A DNA stretch of 41,711 bases from CAZRGV01 sp964599655 (GTDB taxonomy: Bacteria > Planctomycetota > Planctomycetia > Isosphaerales > Isosphaeraceae), in NCBI GenBank assembly GCA_964599655.1, contig CAZRGV010000046.1:1-41711 (forward strand), in the 5' to 3' direction. Of this stretch, positions 8,870-17,215 are shown one piece after another (positions within the stretch are counted from its first letter, which is position 1; every line of letters begins with the position of its first letter). The position numbers and the translations under genes are program-made. The notes under the pieces are model-generated. The model saw nothing but the letters and a program-made list of their open reading frames with translations, had not been told where the DNA came from and made no database searches.

Positions 8870-9240
8870 GGGATTCGAGCCCGATCGTCCGCGCCGGTGC
8901 GCGGCGGCAAGGACCGATTCCCGAGGGCCGGCGGGGTTTCGACCTGGATCGGTCGATCCTCGCTCCTCGTGCGCGCCGGACGGGTTTTCCGACGTGATCG
9001 GTTCGGCCGAACGCCAATCACAATCATTCGAGGCGGTTTCAAAAGGGGGACTGGCTCCGAAATCCTCGAGGAGGTATCAGACCCCCGTTTGAGATCCAAC
9101 TTGGACGGCTTTGCCCGCAATCGGGAAATGATCGTGTGGAATCACTGGTTTTCGGTCATGATGAATCACGGTCCGCATGCCGACGCCGACGTGGCGTCGA
9201 GAGTGGCGGCCAGGCTTCCATATCATATAGGTCGATGATC
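8870..9240. other. Intergenic region, no gene seen
   Basis: About 370 bases. Short open frames are present on both strands but none has a ribosome site or recognisable protein. A less GC-rich patch near 9128-9175 and the sequence TATCATATAGG at about 9223-9231, directly before the next start, could belong to a promoter. Confidence 0.5.
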
Positions 9241-10254
9241 ATGAAAGCGGCGACGATCGTGAGCGGGCTGGCCCTCGTGGCCCTGGGCGTTAGCCTTTTG
9301 TGGGCCGCGGACGATCCGCCGTCCGCGAAGCAGGCGGCCGCTGGCGACGGCCAGGCCGCCGGGCAGATGGATCGGCCCGACGACCGCAAGGCGCTCGACG
9401 CCCTGGTCGAGGAGTTCATCAAGGCGTACAACGCGGGGGATGCCTCGGCGATCGCGGGGCTGTTCAGCGAGCAAGGCCAGATCATCGACGAGGTGGGCGA
9501 CGCGACCCGAGGACGCGCTGCGATTCAGGATCGGTTCGCCTCGACCTTCGAGACCTATCCCGGTTCCACGATCCAGATCGCCGTCTCGTCCCGACGATTT
9601 CTCGGCTCCGACGTGGCGCTGGAGGAAGGCCGGGCCACCGTTCGACGCGGTGAAGGCCAGGCGGGTGGAAGCGGACGCTACTTCGTCATTTACGTGAAGC
9701 GGGATGGCCGCTGGCTGCATGACACGGTCCAGGAGTACCCCGCCGACGAACCGTCCTCCTCCGAGCGGCTCAAGGAACTGGCCTGGATGGTCGGCGACTG
9801 GATCACCGAGAGCGACGATTCCGTCGTGTCCACGCACTGCGAGTGGGACGAGAACAAGAACTATCTGCTCCGGAAGTTCACCGCGAATCTTCAGGGGCGA
9901 GAGCCCCTTTCCGGCACCCAGCGCATCGGCTGGGACCCGTTGACCAGGCAGATCAAGTCGTGGGTGTTCGATTCCGAGGGAGGCTACGCGGAGGGACTCT
10001 GGACGAGAAACGGCGATCAGTGGATCGTCAAGCTCAACGGCGTGCTGCGCGATGGTCGAGTCGCCTCGGCCACGGATATCATCACCTACGTGAATCCCCA
10101 TACCGCGCGATGGCGGTCGGTCGACCGCATCGTGGGTGGCGAACCCATGCCCGACGTCGACGAGTTCGTTCTGGTCCGAACCCCTCCCAAACCGCGGTCG
10201 AAAACCGAGCCCGAGGGCGACGATCGACCGGCGTCTCCCCCCAACTCGAACTGA
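9241..10254 (+). CDS. Exported SnoaL/SgcJ-like plus DUF1579-like protein
   Basis: About 337 residues. The signal peptide is MKAATIVSGLALVALGVSLL, with cleavage likely near WAADD. Residues about 45-165 resemble the SgcJ/EcaC branch of the NTF2-like (SnoaL) fold: EEFIKAYNAGDASAIAGLFS, then GRAAIQDRFAS and GRYFVIYVKRDGRW. Residues about 178-320 resemble DUF1579-type beta-barrel domains: LKELAWMVGDWITE, QRIGWDPLTRQIKSWVFDS, and the ending DEFVLVR. Both are small ligand-binding folds; neither shows a clear catalytic residue. ATG 9241 is preferred over ATG 9235 because AGG then sits nine bases upstream. The next gene starts 18 bases after the stop, so the two are probably co-transcribed. Confidence 0.75.
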   Translation: MKAATIVSGLALVALGVSLLWAADDPPSAKQAAAGDGQAAGQMDRPDDRKALDALVEEFIKAYNAGDASAIAGLFSEQGQIIDEVGDATRGRAAIQDRFASTFETYPGSTIQIAVSSRRFLGSDVALEEGRATVRRGEGQAGGSGRYFVIYVKRDGRWLHDTVQEYPADEPSSSERLKELAWMVGDWITESDDSVVSTHCEWDENKNYLLRKFTANLQGREPLSGTQRIGWDPLTRQIKSWVFDSEGGYAEGLWTRNGDQWIVKLNGVLRDGRVASATDIITYVNPHTARWRSVDRIVGGEPMPDVDEFVLVRTPPKPRSKTEPEGDDRPASPPNSN

Positions 10255-10272
10255 CGAAACGAGGCAACCACG

Positions 10273-12066
10273 ATGCGCACCCTGACACGGCTGGCCCTTT
10301 TTCCCCTCCTGGCGTTCCTGCTCTCCCCGCACGACGTCTTTGCCCAGCGTCGGGGTGGCGGCGGCATGCGAGGCGGTGGCGGCGGAATGCGAGTCGGTGG
10401 CGGCGTGCGAGGCGGCGGAATGCCGGGCGGCATGAATCCATCGATGGGCCGCGCGCCCTCGTTCAGCATGCCCCGACAGATGCCCTCTCGACCGTCCGGA
10501 ATGGGGGGCGGGGGCATGCCCCAGGCTCGCCCACGCCCCTCACCAAGACCCTCCACGCCTTCGGTCGGCGGCGGCAATCGCCCCCAGATCGGCGGTGGCA
10601 ATCGACCGCAGTTGGGTGGCGGTGATCGTCCCCAAATCGGTGGCGGCAATCGACCGGGTGGTTTGCCGGGCGGTGGTTTCAATCCAGGGTCAGGGACACG
10701 ACCGGGCATCGCGACTCGTCCCGGTACAGGAGAGCGTCCGAACATCGGCGATCGACCGGGCCTCGCGACTCGTCCCGGTCTCGGCGAACGTCCCAATATT
10801 GGCGATCGCACGAATATCGCGAATCGTCCTAGAGTCGACAACCGGCCGATCAATATCAACACCGGCAACATCAACCGCGGAACCATCAATCAGCCCATTG
10901 TGGGGAATCGTCCGGGCGGGTGGAACGGCGCGTATCCAGGCGGTGGATACTGGGGCTCTGGAGGCCATCGAGACGCCTACTGGGCCTATCACCGGGGCTG
11001 GCACAACGGCTACTGGCACGGCTTCAACGATGCCAACGTCTGGCGGAACTGGACCACGGGCGCGTTCTGGGGCCTGACCGCCTGGGGCCTCGGATCGGCC
11101 TTCTACAACTGGGGATTCGCCAGCTATGTGAATCCCTACTACGTAGCGCCCACCGTCATTCAGCAACCCGTCGTGGTCCAGCAACCGGTCGCGGTGCCCG
11201 TCTACGACTACTCTCAGCCCATCAATACCGAGGCCCCACCACCCGAGGCCACCGCCACCGATACGGCCGTCGCCACGTTCGACCAGGCTCGCGATGTCTT
11301 CAAGAAGGGCGACTACACTCAGGCCTTGCGGTTGACGGACCAGGCCCTCAAAACCTTGCCCAACGACGCCGTCCTCCACGAGTTCCGCGCGCTCAACCTC
11401 TTCGCCTTGAAGAAGTACGACGAGGCGGCGGCGACCCTGTACGCCGTTCTCTCCGTCGGTCCCGGCTGGGACTGGACCACGCTCTCGTCGCTTTATCCCG
11501 ATCTGGAGACGTACACGGCCCAGCTCCGGGCGCTCGAGGAGTACCGCAACGCGCATCCCGACTCGGCCGCGGCCCATTTCGTGCTGGCGTATCATTACCT
11601 GACCGCCGGTCACGACGACGCCGCGGTCAAGGAGCTTCAGCAGGTGGTGAAGCTTCAGCCGAACGATCAACTCTCGGCGCAGTTGCTCAAACAGTATTCG
11701 GGCCAGGCGGCCGGCGGCGCGCCCTCCGCCGAGACCCCTCCGCCCTCGGCTCCGGCCCAGCCCACCGTCACCGGCTCGTCTCCGAAGGAAGAGGATCTGG
11801 TCGGAACCTGGCAGGCCAGTCCCAGCCAGTCGCAGACGATCACGCTGAAGCTCGAGAAAACCGGGCAGTTCTCCTGGACGGTTGACGACAAGGGAACGCC
11901 ACACACCATCCAGGGTCAGTCCACCTACGGCAATGGCGTGCTCACCCTGGCCCCGGGCAGTGGCCCGCCCATGGTCGGTCAGGTCAGCTCGCAAGGGCCG
12001 AACCGCATGCGATTCCAGTTGCTTGGCGCGGGTTCCGATGGCCCGTCGTTGACCTTCTCGCGGTAG
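10273..12066 (+). CDS. Exported Gly-rich protein with TPR and C-terminal beta domain
   Basis: 597 residues. A signal peptide (LALFPLLAFLLSPHDVFAQ) is followed by a Gly/Arg/Met low-complexity stretch. Tandem motifs come next: GGGNRPQIGGGNRPQLGGG around residues 95-120 and RPGLATRPGLGERPNIGDR around 150-185. A Trp/Tyr/Gly-rich central part contains HRGWHNGYWHGFND. Residues about 330-480 hold TPR repeats (ARDVFKKGDYTQALRLTDQA, then FALKKYDEAAATLYAVL). The last 80 residues form a separate domain starting EEDLVGTWQASPSQSQTITL, like small lipocalin-type domains. GAGG lies eight bases before the ATG. Proteins with this layout are common in planctomycetes but have no known function; the TPRs suggest protein contacts. 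Confidence 0.8.
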   Translation: MRTLTRLALFPLLAFLLSPHDVFAQRRGGGGMRGGGGGMRVGGGVRGGGMPGGMNPSMGRAPSFSMPRQMPSRPSGMGGGGMPQARPRPSPRPSTPSVGGGNRPQIGGGNRPQLGGGDRPQIGGGNRPGGLPGGGFNPGSGTRPGIATRPGTGERPNIGDRPGLATRPGLGERPNIGDRTNIANRPRVDNRPININTGNINRGTINQPIVGNRPGGWNGAYPGGGYWGSGGHRDAYWAYHRGWHNGYWHGFNDANVWRNWTTGAFWGLTAWGLGSAFYNWGFASYVNPYYVAPTVIQQPVVVQQPVAVPVYDYSQPINTEAPPPEATATDTAVATFDQARDVFKKGDYTQALRLTDQALKTLPNDAVLHEFRALNLFALKKYDEAAATLYAVLSVGPGWDWTTLSSLYPDLETYTAQLRALEEYRNAHPDSAAAHFVLAYHYLTAGHDDAAVKELQQVVKLQPNDQLSAQLLKQYSGQAAGGAPSAETPPPSAPAQPTVTGSSPKEEDLVGTWQASPSQSQTITLKLEKTGQFSWTVDDKGTPHTIQGQSTYGNGVLTLAPGSGPPMVGQVSSQGPNRMRFQLLGAGSDGPSLTFSR

Positions 12067-12096
12067 CGAGCCATTCGAAGTCCACGACCTCAAGAT

Positions 12097-12137
12097 GGCC
12101 GGAACCCCCACCCCGATCGCGAGTGGCGGTTCCGGCC
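12097..12137. terminator. Hairpin terminator between convergent genes
   Basis: GGCCGGAACC (12097-12106) pairs perfectly with GGTTCCGGCC (12128-12137). Inside, CCAC pairs with GTGG after one mismatch. On the plus strand the hairpin is followed by a T-rich GTTTCTT. It lies between genes ending at 12066 (plus) and 12191 (minus) and could serve both. Confidence 0.65.
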
Positions 12138-12190
12138 GTGCTCGTTTCTTCCGCGATCTCGTCTCGAACCCCGCTCGAATTACGGCCGTC

Positions 12191-12706
12191 TCAGGGGGCG
12201 CTGCCCTCGATCACTAGGTCGATGGCCGAGAAGTGTTCGTGATCGCTCTGGGTGTTGCGGGTTTCGACACGGACAAGGTAAACGCCGGGCGTGTCGATCT
12301 TGAGGGTCGATCGGGCGCCAGCGTGTCCGCCGGGTTTCAGGTCCATGTCAAAGGCCGTTTCCAGCACCACATCGCCGTTGAGGTCGGGAATGGCCTTTTG
12401 CCCGACCGACTCCTCCCGAACGATGAAGAAGTGAACGACCACGTTTTCGAGGGTCTTGTGCGGGTAGACGTTCGTCAGCAGGTACTGGACCTTGATCGTG
12501 TCGTTGACCTTGGCCCTCACCACGGGGCGAGGGTTCTTGCCGTACTCGGGCGGGGTCTGGTCGACGTAGGCCGTCTTCTGATCGTTGGGGGTGACCACGT
12601 CGAGGTTGATCTTGGCATGCTCGGCGCGGGCAAGGCCGGACCAGGCGATGGCGGCGAGGGCAACGGCGGCGGGCAGGGTGTTGCGGCGGGATTTGCGGGC
12701 GTGCAT
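12191..12706 (-). CDS. Exported beta-sandwich protein, function unknown
   Basis: 171 residues. The N-terminus MHARKSRRNTLPAAVALAAI is a signal peptide, with cleavage likely after ARA. The mature part is beta-rich: INLDVVTPNDQKTAYVDQTP, KVNDTIKVQYLLTNVYPHKT, VVVHFFIVREESVGQKAIPD, and a last strand pair GVYLVRVETRNTQSDHEHFS. The pattern suggests an immunoglobulin-like or cupredoxin-like sandwich. Several His residues are present (YPHKT, VHFF, DHEHF), but I cannot assign a metal site. The start at 12706 is chosen because GAGGAA lies about eight bases upstream and the signal peptide begins there; the frame is open to 12757. I do not recognise the family. Confidence 0.65.
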   Translation of the reverse strand: MHARKSRRNTLPAAVALAAIAWSGLARAEHAKINLDVVTPNDQKTAYVDQTPPEYGKNPRPVVRAKVNDTIKVQYLLTNVYPHKTLENVVVHFFIVREESVGQKAIPDLNGDVVLETAFDMDLKPGGHAGARSTLKIDTPGVYLVRVETRNTQSDHEHFSAIDLVIEGSAP

Positions 12707-13062
12707 GGGAGGGATTCCTCGGGCGTCCAAGGTCGAAGGCGCTCCTCGCCGCGGCAAACCGGCGCCGGCAAGGCTCGCCTTCGTGTCCTATCCTATGGTA
12801 TCGGCCACGGTTGCAATCCGCTACTCGATGACTCGCGATCCGACGGCGTGCTCGCTCCAGGGACGGTTGTCGGAATCGTCGATTGCGATGCGTCCGCGGC
12901 GCATGTTTCGCGATTCCGTCGCGAATCGGCCATTCCCGGCCTGACCCGTCGGCGACGTGGAATACAATATGGTGGAGGGTGGAGACAGTGTTCGCCAAAC
13001 GACGGCCTTCGCCGAGCGGTCCGGGCCGGCCGGTCGTGAGGCCTTTCTCGAGGAGACCGGCG
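12707..13062. other. Divergent intergenic region
   Basis: About 355 bases between genes at 12706 (leftward) and 13063 (rightward). No gene is visible. The leftward gene may use TTGCAA near 12812 with an A/T-rich TAGGAT-like -10, but the spacing is poor. A better rightward promoter is listed separately. Confidence 0.5.
12941..12968 (+). promoter_or_regulatory. Possible sigma-70 promoter for the Tyr/Gly-rich protein
   Basis: CTGACC (12941-12946; four of six) and TACAAT (12963-12968; five of six) are 16 bases apart, about 95 bases upstream of the start at 13063. Identified by eye only. Confidence 0.4.
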
Positions 13063-13587
13063 ATGAGCTGCGCGCGACGACGGTTCGGACGTGAGGCGAG
13101 GCGGTTCGGTCTTGCCCTGGTCGTGTTGTTGGCCTCCGCCTTCCAGGTGTCGGCGGGCGAGCCCAAGATCATCGCGGGCCCGGGCGGTCCGCCGACCCAG
13201 GCGTCTACCAGAGCCGGCGGCACCCTGGTCGTCCGAGGACCTTACGTCCGGAGCCCTGGCATCCAGATCTATCGCACGCCCTACGGGGGATCGGCGATGT
13301 ATCCGGCCCCGGGCATGATGACCAACTCCAGCTATGGCTACGGCGGTTATGGTTACGGCGGTTATGGTTACGGAGCCTATCCCTATGGCCTGACGATGGC
13401 CGCTCCCGGCTTCCCGGGATACGGGCGAGGGGATCCCTCGCTGGCCTTTGGGGTGAATGCAGGCATCTACGGGTACGGAACGGGCACCGCGTACATCCCG
13501 GCCTATGCCTTTCCGGGCTATGGGATTGGGTACGGGATGGCGGCCCCGGCCTACGGCTACGGCTATCGCGGTTTCTGGCCCTGGTAA
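13063..13587 (+). CDS. Exported Tyr/Gly-rich protein, function unknown
   Basis: 174 residues. A basic N-terminus (MSCARRRFGREARRFGLALV) and hydrophobic run end at FQVSAGEP, a normal signal peptidase site. The mature protein is rich in Gly, Tyr, Pro and Ala, with a tandem repeat YGYGGYGYGGYGYGAYPYG near residues 90-108 and a tail of AYGYGYRGFWPW. Such composition fits a secreted structural or surface-associated protein, but no family is recognised. AGGAG lies seven bases before the ATG, which settles the start although the frame is open up to 12883. A strong hairpin follows the stop by about 40 bases. Confidence 0.7.
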   Translation: MSCARRRFGREARRFGLALVVLLASAFQVSAGEPKIIAGPGGPPTQASTRAGGTLVVRGPYVRSPGIQIYRTPYGGSAMYPAPGMMTNSSYGYGGYGYGGYGYGAYPYGLTMAAPGFPGYGRGDPSLAFGVNAGIYGYGTGTAYIPAYAFPGYGIGYGMAAPAYGYGYRGFWPW

Positions 13588-13627
13588 CCGGCAATTCCGA
13601 CCGACGGGGCGATCGTGTGATAGGCTT

Positions 13628-13671
13628 CCTCTCGGAACCGGTCCGCGTCCGGACCGGTCTCGTCCGAGAGG
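13628..13671 (+). terminator. Long GC hairpin between two small exported-protein genes
   Basis: CCTCTCGGA (13628-13636) pairs with TCCGAGAGG (13663-13671), and directly inside it ACCGGTCC (13637-13644) pairs with GGACCGGT (13651-13658) around a six-base loop. The 17-pair stem has one four-base bulge (CTCG). No T-tract follows; it ends 25 bases before the start of the next gene. It could terminate the upstream gene or act as a leader hairpin for the downstream one. Confidence 0.55.
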
Positions 13672-13696
13672 CGGGTTGGAAACGGAGGACATCCCG

Positions 13697-14026
13697 ATGG
13701 CCAAAAACGAGCGCCCGGCGACGCCCATCGCCATGCTGGTCCTGGTGTTGAGCGTGACGGTGATCCCCGCCTGCCAGGGAGCAGGGTGGTTCCAGCTCCA
13801 CCGTCGCCCCGATCGGCAAGCCGCCCGACCGACCGCGATTCCCTACTCGGCGTATCGCCCAGCGTACGGCGCGCCCCCGAAGCGGACCCTGTTCCTGGGG
13901 GGATACGCGGGCTACAATTACAACTCGAATCTCCGCGGCCCCGTGAACTACGTGCCGACCTCCTTCGGCGTGCAGTCCTGGGGTTATCCGGCTCCCGAGC
14001 ACGGGCTGGGCTGGCACAAGCGCTGA
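13697..14026 (+). CDS. Small exported, possibly lipoprotein-like protein
   Basis: 109 residues. MAKNERPATPIAMLVLVLSV is followed by TVIPACQGAG, so the hydrophobic run ends at a Cys that could be lipidated, although IPAC is a poor lipobox. The mature part is rich in Arg, Pro, Tyr and Gly (AYRPAYGAPPKRTLFLGGYA) and ends QSWGYPAPEHGLGWHKR. I recognise no family. GGAGG at 13684-13688 is eight bases before the ATG, so the start is firm although the frame is open to 13457. It follows the Tyr/Gly-rich gene on the same strand, with the 13628-13671 hairpin between them. An outer-membrane or cell-surface location is inferred from composition only. Confidence 0.65.
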   Translation: MAKNERPATPIAMLVLVLSVTVIPACQGAGWFQLHRRPDRQAARPTAIPYSAYRPAYGAPPKRTLFLGGYAGYNYNSNLRGPVNYVPTSFGVQSWGYPAPEHGLGWHKR

Positions 14027-14144
14027 GATGGAGCCTCGGCTCGGATGGTGAGCAGCCGGTGTCCCGGTCCTCGACCGGGCCGGTCCGGGCTCGGTTTTCC
14101 AGGGCCGTTGGTCGCGGTGGACCTCGGTCGCAGAGGATGGCGCG

Positions 14145-15212
14145 ATGTCGCGGAGGCCGCTACGGATTGGCATCGTCGGCGCGGGTCAGGTGACCCGCGA
14201 GCGGCATATCCCCGGCTTCCGCGCCCTGCCGGATGTCGAGATCGTGGCGGTCTGCAATCGCCGACGCGAGTCGTCGGCCCGCGTGGCTCGCGAGTTTGGC
14301 ATTCCCCGCGTCTTCGGCAACTGGGAGCATCTCGTCGAGTCCGATGACATCGACGCCGTCGTGATTGGCACCTGGCCCTATCTTCATTGCCCGATCACAC
14401 TCGCGGCGCTCGATGCCGACAAGCACGTGCTGACCCAGGCCCGCATGGCGATGAACGCGCGCGAAGCCCAGCGCATGCTTGAGAAGTCTCGTGAAAAGCC
14501 CCATCTGACCGCGATGGTCGTGCCCAGTCCCCTGGGTCTCGCCGGCGACGCCTTCGTCAGGTCGTTGATCGACGAGGGCTTTCTCGGACCCATCCGCGAA
14601 GTGCACGTGACCGGGTTCACCAGCACCCTGGCCGATCCGGCGACGCCGCTCGGTTGGCGGCAGATCGCCCGCTACTCGGGGTTCAACATGCTGAACCTCG
14701 GCATCCTCCATGAGACGGCCATGCGCTGGACGCCCAACGTGACCCGCGTCTTCGCCTATGCCTCGAAGCTCATCCCCGCCCGTCGGATTCCGCAGACCGG
14801 GAAAATGACTCGCGTCGGCACGCCGGATAGTGTCCATGTCATCACGTCGTATGACGGAGGGGCCGTCGGCGTCTACCGCGTCAGCGGCGTAACCTGGCAC
14901 ACGCACGAGCTCTCGATCGCCCTGTTCGGCGACAGCGGAAGCCTGGTTTACGACCTGGCCCACGACGTCATCCACGCCGCGAAGTCCAGCGAGCCTCAGC
15001 GCAATCCCCTGACCATTCCCGAGCGGCTTCGGGGTGGCTGGCGGGTGGAAGCCGAGTTCGTCGGGGCCATCCGGGGCGAGTGCCCCGTGACCCATACCGA
15101 CTTCGCCACCGGTGCCCGCTACATGCATTTCACCGAGGCCGTCGCCCGCAGCTCGCGACATCAACAACCCGTCGAACTCCCGCTCCGGGAGTTCTCCAAC
15201 CCGAGCCTTTGA
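14145..15212 (+). CDS. Gfo/Idh/MocA family oxidoreductase lacking the EKP motif
   Basis: 355 residues, normal length for the family. The Rossmann fold is clear: LRIGIVGAGQVTRERHIPGF near residues 6-25, VAVCNRR at strand 2, and DIDAVVIGTWPYLHCPI near 68-84. In this family the next element is normally KHVLxEKP, whose Lys is catalytic. Here residues 94-101 read KHVLTQAR, so Glu-Lys-Pro is replaced by Gln-Ala-Arg. The C-terminal domain contains HETAMRW near 190 and ends with a typical surface helix. GAGG is eight bases before the ATG. It is a predicted cytoplasmic NAD(P)-binding protein; without the Lys it may have lost or changed catalysis. It is convergent with the ABC-2 permease gene, ending 32 bases before that gene's stop. 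Confidence 0.85.
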   Translation: MSRRPLRIGIVGAGQVTRERHIPGFRALPDVEIVAVCNRRRESSARVAREFGIPRVFGNWEHLVESDDIDAVVIGTWPYLHCPITLAALDADKHVLTQARMAMNAREAQRMLEKSREKPHLTAMVVPSPLGLAGDAFVRSLIDEGFLGPIREVHVTGFTSTLADPATPLGWRQIARYSGFNMLNLGILHETAMRWTPNVTRVFAYASKLIPARRIPQTGKMTRVGTPDSVHVITSYDGGAVGVYRVSGVTWHTHELSIALFGDSGSLVYDLAHDVIHAAKSSEPQRNPLTIPERLRGGWRVEAEFVGAIRGECPVTHTDFATGARYMHFTEAVARSSRHQQPVELPLREFSNPSL

Positions 15213-15244
15213 TCCTGTCCAAACACTCTGGCGCGATAATCTGT

Positions 15245-17062
15245 TCACTCCAGAACGGTTTCAAGGATTGGCTTCGGCTTGGCCCACAAAGCGCGGCGCG
15301 AGGTTCCGTCCTCGGGCATCCGGCCAAGGCGGCGGTCGAAGCTCAACAGCGTTGTCATCATGAAGTAGGCGGAGACGACGCTGTAGGCGACGATCCACAG
15401 GAAGGCCCAAGGGGCGAACCCCGCCCATCGCGAGTTGCCGCTGCCCTCGGAGCCCAGGAACGTCAGGTTGCCGACGCCAAAGAAGGGGCTGGCACCCATC
15501 AGACCCTCGGATTCGTTGCCGGGGCCGCGCGAGATGACCATGACCAGGAACAACCACCCGATCGTCATCAGGACCACGGCCGAGACCGACAGGGCCACCG
15601 CCCGGCCCACGCGGGAGACCCACGTGGCCAGCGACAGCCCGAGGCTGGTGATGGCCGCCCCTTGCGCGACGACCAGGCCGAGGATCAACAAGGCATTCAC
15701 CAGACTTTCGAACCCTGGGCCGTCTCGACCCAGCATCGAGGTTGCGGCCCCGACGAGGACCGGCAGGATCGATAACAGGCCAACAGTCCGAAACGTGCCC
15801 CACCACTTGCCCCAGACGATCGAGCGAGTGGGAAGCGGGGTCGACATCAGGACGTCAAGGCTGCCCCGCACCCGCTCCTCGGCCAGCGAGGTCGAGGCGC
15901 TGACGCTCAGAAGAATGAGCCCGATCGAGACTTGCAAGCCGTTAACCCAGGCCGCCATGCCGTTGCCCCAGGGGCCGCCGCTGCTCGCGATGGCGAACAG
16001 ACTGAACCCCGTCGCTCCCAGGCCGTACACGGCCCAGCCGATCCTCGTCCATCGCGACGGCCGGTTGCGGTGCCACTCGCGCCAAAGGACCGGGTTGCCG
16101 TCGAGCGAGGGGCTGGGCAGGCGGTCGAGCCAGGCGCGGACGCCGGTCCTGAGCCCGACGAGCCGATCCGTCTTCCTGGCCCAGCGCGACGTCGGTCGCG
16201 CGGAATGCTTCAAGCCAACGAGCCAGGTCCAGCGTCGAGGCGCCTCGGTTCCCTGGCCCATTTGCGCCACGGCGACCGGCCGCATTCTCCAGGTCGAGAC
16301 CGCCGCCAGCACGGCGGAGATTCCCAGCGTACCGCCCAGGAAAGTCCAGTCATCGAGGAGATGGACCGATCCCGGTTTCGTGTACGGGGCGAAGCTGAGC
16401 CAGAACGGGTTGGTGTTCAAGAATTCGTCGGGAGGGCCGACCGCCAGGTAGCCGGCCGTGTTCATCGCGTACCAGGTCGGGTTGGCCAGGAGCCAGACGG
16501 CCCAGACGAGGTAGGTGGCCATGAGGACCTCGTGCGTCTTGCGGCCCCAGACCGAGATGGTCAGGGCCAGCGAGCAGCCGAGGATCGCCACCCCCACCGT
16601 GACCAGGAACGCCCCAAAGAGCGCCTCGGGATCGACGCCGCCCAGCAAGGTGGTGAGGAACATGACCGGCAGAGAGCAGAGGACCAGTCCCAGAGCCGGG
16701 ATCAGCCGTGCCGCCAGCTTGCCGAGCACGATCTCGCTGTCGGACAGGTCGGTGATCATCAGGTGGGCCAGCGTGCCTCTCGCCTTGTCGAGGCAAATGG
16801 CCCCGGCGGTCGCGGCGGGGGCGGCCATCAAGATCAGGACGAGCTGGGTGCCGATGATCGCGAAGAAGAAGTACTGGCCGACCTCGGCCAGCCCGGCGAA
16901 CGTCACGACGGTGCGGTGGGTCAGCTCCGATCGCCAGACGACCGCGAGCGCGGCCAGCAGCAGGGCGACGAACAGCGCCCGCACGGCGTAGACTTGCCAG
17001 CGACGAGCGGTCGTCAACCACTCGTAGGCGAACACCGGCCCCAGGCCGACTCGCAACGCCAT
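15245..17062 (-). CDS. ABC-2 type transporter permease, two halves fused
   Basis: 605 residues with about twelve predicted membrane segments. The N-terminal half begins GLGPVFAYEWLTTARRWQVY and has the ABC-2 feature DKARGTLAHLMITDLSDSEI followed by LGKLAARLIP. The C-terminal half repeats the plan: NPVLWREWHRNRPSRW, then LAEERVRGSLDVLMSTPLPT and IVWGKWWGTFRTV. Each half is therefore an ABC-2 permease unit, as in exporters of the NatB/GldF kind. No ATP-binding subunit is nearby, so the substrate cannot be inferred. The ATG at 17062-17060 has GGAGG seven bases upstream; the frame stays open far beyond, but that is antisense coding of the neighbour. The neighbouring glycosyltransferase gene is divergent, with 153 bases between the starts. 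Confidence 0.85.
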   Translation of the reverse strand: MALRVGLGPVFAYEWLTTARRWQVYAVRALFVALLLAALAVVWRSELTHRTVVTFAGLAEVGQYFFFAIIGTQLVLILMAAPAATAGAICLDKARGTLAHLMITDLSDSEIVLGKLAARLIPALGLVLCSLPVMFLTTLLGGVDPEALFGAFLVTVGVAILGCSLALTISVWGRKTHEVLMATYLVWAVWLLANPTWYAMNTAGYLAVGPPDEFLNTNPFWLSFAPYTKPGSVHLLDDWTFLGGTLGISAVLAAVSTWRMRPVAVAQMGQGTEAPRRWTWLVGLKHSARPTSRWARKTDRLVGLRTGVRAWLDRLPSPSLDGNPVLWREWHRNRPSRWTRIGWAVYGLGATGFSLFAIASSGGPWGNGMAAWVNGLQVSIGLILLSVSASTSLAEERVRGSLDVLMSTPLPTRSIVWGKWWGTFRTVGLLSILPVLVGAATSMLGRDGPGFESLVNALLILGLVVAQGAAITSLGLSLATWVSRVGRAVALSVSAVVLMTIGWLFLVMVISRGPGNESEGLMGASPFFGVGNLTFLGSEGSGNSRWAGFAPWAFLWIVAYSVVSAYFMMTTLLSFDRRLGRMPEDGTSRRALWAKPKPILETVLE

Positions 17063-17215
17063 CGGTTCGCCTCCTCGATCCAGGGGGGTAGTCGCCGGAA
17101 CGCTCGCGCGCGGGGAACGCTCCGAAGTCGTTCGTCCATTGCGACGGATTCTTTGGGATATTCTCGAAAATGGACCGATGGTCCTGTCGGAACGGCTTGG
17201 AGCGACCGTCACTTC

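Noticed and set aside
10560..10840. Short tandem repeats that could suggest a CRISPR array
   Set aside because: They are in-frame codon repeats for GGGNRPQ and RPGLATR in a secreted protein, with no unique spacers of constant length.
12800..12850. Leftward promoter for the beta-sandwich gene
   Set aside because: TTGCAA is present but the only -10-like sequence is 15 bases away and weak.
15932..17215. Upstream extension of the glycosyltransferase frame
   Set aside because: It is antisense to the permease gene and has shadow-type composition (Arg, Gly, Asp, Gln). The hydrophobic protein begins only after 17216.
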